This document shows positions 60,232-64,000 of a DNA stretch of 64,000 bases, in pieces. Under the pieces are notes generated by a model. The model was not told where the DNA came from. It saw nothing but the letters and a program-made list of their open reading frames with translations, and searched no databases. The DNA is from Sphingomonas sp. DG1-23 (lineage in GTDB: Bacteria > Pseudomonadota > Alphaproteobacteria > Sphingomonadales > Sphingomonadaceae). The stretch lies in assembly GCF_030730875.1 (NCBI RefSeq), contig NZ_JAVAMA010000001.1:372001-436000 (forward strand). The letters run 5' to 3'. Position numbers and translations under genes: made by a program. Positions within the stretch are counted from its first letter, which is position 1. Each line of letters opens with the position of its first letter.

Positions 60232-63090
60232 CTACTTCGACGCGGCGGTCGCGGCCGAACCCGCCACCGACGCTGCGGGGACCACCTCGACAGGCAGGCC
60301 GAGGCTGTCAAGCTGCGGCTTGACCTTCGCGGCATCGCCCACGACCACCCAGACGAACTTCTTCGGGTCCAAAGCCGCGCGTGCCGCAGCGTCAAGCTGG
60401 GCGACGGTCATGCTGCGATATTTTTGCGTGACGGTGTCGTAGAAATTGTCCGGGCGCTTGCGCAGATCGTTCTGCTGCATCGCCGAGAGCACCGCCCCCG
60501 AAGTTTCGAATCGGCCGGCGAGCTCGCGGGTAGTGCCGTTGATCTCGCGGGTCAGCTCGGCCTCGGTGACGCCCTTGCTGGTCAGGAAGTCGCCGACCTG
60601 CTGCTGGATCGCCTTGATCGAGTCCCCGGTGCGATCGGCCTGGACCGGCGCGGCGATCGTGTAGGGCACCGCCTTTTCGAGCCAGTCATAGCCGCCCCGC
60701 GCGCCGTACGACCAATGCTTGTTCTCGCGCAGCTCCATGTTGATTCGCGACAGGAAGCCCGCGCCGAGCACCTGATTGGCGGTGAGCGGGGTGAGCAATT
60801 CGCTGGCGGGATCGAGCTGCGTCATCTGCGCGGCGAGGATCAGCGACTGCGGCGAATCGGGCCGGTCGACGAGCACGATCTTCGGCGCGACCTGCTTCGG
60901 CGCGACCGTGAACGCCTTGACCCCGGCGGCGCCGATGCCCTTCCAATTGCCGAAGCGTGCCTCGAGCGCTGCCTTGACGTCGGCGAGCGGACGATCGCTG
61001 ACCACGAAGATCTTGGCCTTGTCGGGCCGGATCCACGCGCGATAGAAAGCCAGCAGATCGTCGCGGGTCAGCGCCTTGACTGCCTCCGGATCGCCGCCGC
61101 CCGCAGCCAGCTTCACATAGGGATTGCCCGCGCCGTAGATCAGCGGCGGCAGCGCGCGATTGGCGAGCCCCTGCGGATCGGTCAGCTCGGCGGCGATGCC
61201 GGTGAGCTGGGTGGCGCGAAGCCGCTCGACCTCGTCGGGCGCGAAGGCCGGGTTGCGGACGACATCGGCGAACAGATCGAGCGCCCCGGGCAGGTTCGGG
61301 CTCGGTGCCGACACCGACAAATAGGTGCGATCCGACGAGCTGCCCGTGCTGATGCTGGCGCCCAGCCGCTCGCGCGCCTCGGCGATCGCGATCGAATCCT
61401 TGCTGGTGGTGCCTTCGTCGAGCAGCGACAATACGAGATTCTGGGTGCCCAGCTTGTTCGCGGGATCGGCGACGACGCCGGCATCGAAGCTCATTACCAC
61501 CTGGGTGACCGGCACTGCGGTGCGATTGGCGTAGACGATCTCGACGCCGTTCGAGAGCTTGCTCCGCGAGACGTCGGGGAAATCGAGATCGCCGATCTGC
61601 GCCACGTCGGGCAATGCGCCGCGGGTGCCCTTGAACGGCTCGGCCTGGGCGCCTTCGACGGGCTTCGCAGGCGCAACCGCAGCCGCTTCCTGATAGGCTT
61701 CGCGCTGGCCGGGCTCGACCATGATCGTCAGTGCCGGCCGGCTCAGCCATTTCTTGCCCGCGGCCTGGACCTGCGCCGGAGTTACCCGCGCGGTCTCTTC
61801 GAGCTGCTTCTTGAAGAAGCCGGGGTTGTTCGAATAGAGTTCGCCCGACGCCAGCGCGACGGCCTTGCCGCCGAAGCCGCCGACCGATTCGAGCCCCGAA
61901 ATGCGTCCCGACACCGCCGTGGTGGCGACGCGCTGGACTTCGTCCGCGGTCGGGCCGTTCCGGATCAGATCGGCGACGATCTCGTCGAGCCGCTTCGCCA
62001 CCAGATTGGCGTCGACGCCGGGCTTCACGATCGCCTGGACCTGAAACATGCCGAGCTGCGCCATCGACTGGATGCCGGCCGAGACCTGCACCGCGAGCTT
62101 TTCCTTGCGGACCAGGGCATTGTCGAGCCGCGAGCTGGCGAGGCCGCCGAGCACGTCGCCGAATACGTCGAGCGGCACCGAATCGGGATCGTTGAGACCG
62201 GGCACCGCCCAGGTGCGCAACACCATCGTCGCGGCGACGCGGTCCTTCATCACCACGGTCTTGGCCTGGGGCAGCGTCGGCACCTCGACCTTGGGAAGCA
62301 CGCTTTTCGGCCCGGCGGGGATCGCGGCGAAATATTTCTCGACCAGCGGCCGCGCTTCCTTCGCGTCGACGTCGCCGGCGAGCACCAGCACCGCGTTGTT
62401 CGGGCCGTAATGCGCGCGGAACCAGTTCTTGACGTCGTCGAGGCTGGCCGCGTCGAGATCGGCCATCGAGCCGATCACGTTATGACCATAAGGACTGCCC
62501 GCGAGCAGCTCCTCGAGCAATTTGTAATAGACGAGGCCATAGGGCCGGTTGTCGCCCTGGCGCTTCTCGTTCTGGACGACGCCGCGCTGCTCGTCGAGCA
62601 CGCCTTGCGTGATCGCGCCGAGCAGATAGCCCATCCGGTCGCTCTCGAGGAACAGCGCGCGGTCGAGCGCCGGGCGCGGCACGGTCTCGAAATAATTGGT
62701 GCGATCGAAGCTGGTGGTGCCGTTGAAATCGGTCGCGCCGACCTGCTTGAGAGGCTCGAAGAAATCGCCGGGCGCATTCTCCGAGCCGTTGAACATCAGA
62801 TGTTCGAACAGATGCGCGAAGCCGGTCTTGCCCTTCGGCTCGTGCTTCGAGCCGACGTCGTACCAGGTCGAGACCGCGACGATCGGCGCCTTGCGATCGG
62901 TGTGTACGATGACGCGAAGGCCGTTCGGGAGGGTGAATTCCTCATAGGGGATGTCGACGCGCTTCACGAGCTCGGCGACCGGCACCGGCTTCGCCGTCGA
63001 CGCGGCGGCGACCTGCTGGGCGGCGGCGGGCGAGGAAGCGGTGGCCAGCGCGATCGTGGCCGCGCTGCAATACATCAGGAACGACTTCAT
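60232..63090 (-). CDS. M16 family zinc metallopeptidase (two-domain-pair form)
   Basis: 952-residue secreted peptidase of the insulinase/pitrilysin family. A signal peptide (AATIALATASSPAAAQ) is followed by two M16 modules. The first contains the inverted zinc motif HLFEH (H93, E96, H97) and a later Glu in the GVVQNEKRQ stretch. The second (about residue 510 on) keeps the fold but lacks HxxEH, as is usual. It probably degrades peptides in the periplasm. ATG 63090 is the best start. Confidence 0.94.
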   Translation of the reverse strand: MKSFLMYCSAATIALATASSPAAAQQVAAASTAKPVPVAELVKRVDIPYEEFTLPNGLRVIVHTDRKAPIVAVSTWYDVGSKHEPKGKTGFAHLFEHLMFNGSENAPGDFFEPLKQVGATDFNGTTSFDRTNYFETVPRPALDRALFLESDRMGYLLGAITQGVLDEQRGVVQNEKRQGDNRPYGLVYYKLLEELLAGSPYGHNVIGSMADLDAASLDDVKNWFRAHYGPNNAVLVLAGDVDAKEARPLVEKYFAAIPAGPKSVLPKVEVPTLPQAKTVVMKDRVAATMVLRTWAVPGLNDPDSVPLDVFGDVLGGLASSRLDNALVRKEKLAVQVSAGIQSMAQLGMFQVQAIVKPGVDANLVAKRLDEIVADLIRNGPTADEVQRVATTAVSGRISGLESVGGFGGKAVALASGELYSNNPGFFKKQLEETARVTPAQVQAAGKKWLSRPALTIMVEPGQREAYQEAAAVAPAKPVEGAQAEPFKGTRGALPDVAQIGDLDFPDVSRSKLSNGVEIVYANRTAVPVTQVVMSFDAGVVADPANKLGTQNLVLSLLDEGTTSKDSIAIAEARERLGASISTGSSSDRTYLSVSAPSPNLPGALDLFADVVRNPAFAPDEVERLRATQLTGIAAELTDPQGLANRALPPLIYGAGNPYVKLAAGGGDPEAVKALTRDDLLAFYRAWIRPDKAKIFVVSDRPLADVKAALEARFGNWKGIGAAGVKAFTVAPKQVAPKIVLVDRPDSPQSLILAAQMTQLDPASELLTPLTANQVLGAGFLSRINMELRENKHWSYGARGGYDWLEKAVPYTIAAPVQADRTGDSIKAIQQQVGDFLTSKGVTEAELTREINGTTRELAGRFETSGAVLSAMQQNDLRKRPDNFYDTVTQKYRSMTVAQLDAAARAALDPKKFVWVVVGDAAKVKPQLDSLGLPVEVVPAASVAGSAATAASK

Positions 63091-63237
63091 GTTGGTGATC
63101 TTCCCCCGGGGAGCATCGATGTCGGCGCCGAACATAGCGAGGACAGTAACCGCTGCAACCGAATCCGTAGGCGCTTGCAGCCGATCGCTTTTCGGCTAGC
63201 GTGCACCGGCCGACGCCTTTCGAAAGACCCTCCGCAG

Positions 63238-64000
63238 ATGCGCGTTCCGATGCTCCTCGCCGGGCTGTTGCTCGCCGCCGCGCCGCTCGCCGCGCATCCG
63301 CAGGCGACGCCCGAAGAACCGCAGTTCAGCGCCGCGGAGGTCCGCAAGCACGTCACCTTCCTCGCCGACGACCGGCTCGAGGGCCGCGATGCGGGCACGC
63401 CGGGGCACGAGATCGCCGCGCGCTACGTCGCCGAGCAATTCGCCGCGCTGGGACTCAAGCCCGGCGGCACCGATGGCTGGTTCCAGCAAGTATCGCTCGC
63501 CGAATATGGCCTCGACGACCGCCATCCCGCCGCGCTGCGGATCGGAAAGCACGCCTTCGTCAACGGCGCCAACGTGCTGATCGCTCCCTCGCCGCGCTTC
63601 GGCACCGCCACCCAGACGGTGACCGGCGACGCGGTGTTCGTCGGCTATGGGATCGAGGCGCCCGATCTCGGCTATCAGGATTATGCCGGGCTCGACCTGC
63701 GCGGCAAGTTCGCAGTGATGCTGGTGGGCACGCCCAGGGGGCTGCCGCGCGCAGCGGCCGCGCGGATCAACGGCGAACGCGCACGCAGCGCCGCGAAACA
63801 CGGCGCGATCGGCGTGCTGTACCTTGTCGGGCCGGACGACGAAATGCTGTGGCGCGCCGCCGCGAACACCGTTCCCGACAACACCACCAAATGGCTGAGC
63901 GACGAAGGGTTTCCCGACGGACAGGATCCCGGCGTGCAGATCGGCGCCTATCTCGACGAGACCGCGGCGGGGGCGCTGTTCGCCGGTGCGCAAAAACGGG
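63238..64000 (+). CDS. M28 family peptidase, cut by the right edge
   Basis: The visible 254 residues begin with a signal peptide (MLLAGLLLAAAPLAAHPQ). The next part, EVRKHVTFLADDRLEGRDAG and HEIAARYVAEQFAALGLKPG, is the typical N-terminus of M28 aminopeptidases, and from about residue 100 a PA-type inserted domain follows (GDAVFVGYGIEAPDLGYQDYAGLDLRGKFAVMLVG). The zinc-binding part lies beyond the window. ATG 63238 is divergent from the M16 gene, with about 150 bp between them. Confidence 0.85.
   Translation, partial: MRVPMLLAGLLLAAAPLAAHPQATPEEPQFSAAEVRKHVTFLADDRLEGRDAGTPGHEIAARYVAEQFAALGLKPGGTDGWFQQVSLAEYGLDDRHPAALRIGKHAFVNGANVLIAPSPRFGTATQTVTGDAVFVGYGIEAPDLGYQDYAGLDLRGKFAVMLVGTPRGLPRAAAARINGERARSAAKHGAIGVLYLVGPDDEMLWRAAANTVPDNTTKWLSDEGFPDGQDPGVQIGAYLDETAAGALFAGAQKR

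Overview
The window is a 64 kb stretch of high-GC chromosome that reads as an alphaproteobacterium, most likely a sphingomonad (Sphingomonas or a close relative). The reasons are a GapR (DUF2312) nucleoid protein, DUF1244 and DUF3297 proteins, a plant/alphaproteobacterial-type glutamate-cysteine ligase, the gene order yebC-ruvC-ruvA-ruvB-ybgC-tolQRAB-pal, and many short mobile palindromic repeats. This assignment is inferred from gene content. I saw no rRNA, tRNA, CRISPR array, transposase or prophage block; it is mostly core chromosome.

Layout. 1-7.4 kb: an unrecognised protein at the left edge, a LytS/LytTR two-component pair, a PEP-mutase/isocitrate-lyase-like enzyme, a class A beta-lactamase, a DUF3297 protein and a cNMP-domain/thioredoxin-reductase-like flavoprotein. 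7.4-15.1 kb: a small secreted protein, an EVE-domain protein, a helix-turn-helix protein, a DNA alkyltransferase, a PAP2-type membrane protein, an unknown protein coupled to a PAS-GGDEF diguanylate cyclase, and TypA. 15.2-23 kb: FMN reductase, TelA plus an XpaC-like partner, an Rrf2 regulator divergent from a methyltransferase, an IMPase-family phosphatase, PmbA, UbiA and an EF-hand protein. 23-34.5 kb: RsmE and GshA, an ICMT-like membrane protein, an M61 peptidase, inorganic pyrophosphatase, a DUF1345 protein, a five-gene operon (retropepsin, DMT transporter, GNAT, SMR transporter, TfoX) and IspG.

34.5-39.7 kb: an acyltransferase, an isoaspartyl peptidase, an S1/P1 nuclease, and a compact five-gene operon (SPFH protein, ribbon-helix-helix protein, zinc ribbon, a 32-residue peptide and an 89-residue membrane protein) behind a perfect palindrome. 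39.9-49.3 kb: the tol-pal envelope operon and the ruv operon, with a GFA-like protein and a secreted protein between ruvA and ruvB, then YebC, GapR and a DUF1244 protein. 49.4-64 kb: pyruvate kinase, a HAD phosphatase with L36, a lipoprotein/M14 peptidase/GNAT operon, a Na+/H+ antiporter, dienelactone hydrolase, GpmA, PurE-PurK, a DUF1206 membrane protein, an M16 peptidase with a small unknown protein, and an M28 peptidase running off the right edge.

Repeats are the most striking non-coding feature. Five elements of 105-107 bp are built from two inverted GTGG-headed palindromes and look like REPINs, the REP doublets mobilised by RAYT transposases. A second C/T-rich palindrome family, a third short doublet and a two-copy family with 28-bp terminal inverted repeats fill many other gaps. 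One REPIN appears to supply the C-terminal residues of the ICMT-like protein, and one C/T-rich element abuts ruvC, which seems to start at CTG with a ribosome-binding site made from the repeat arm.
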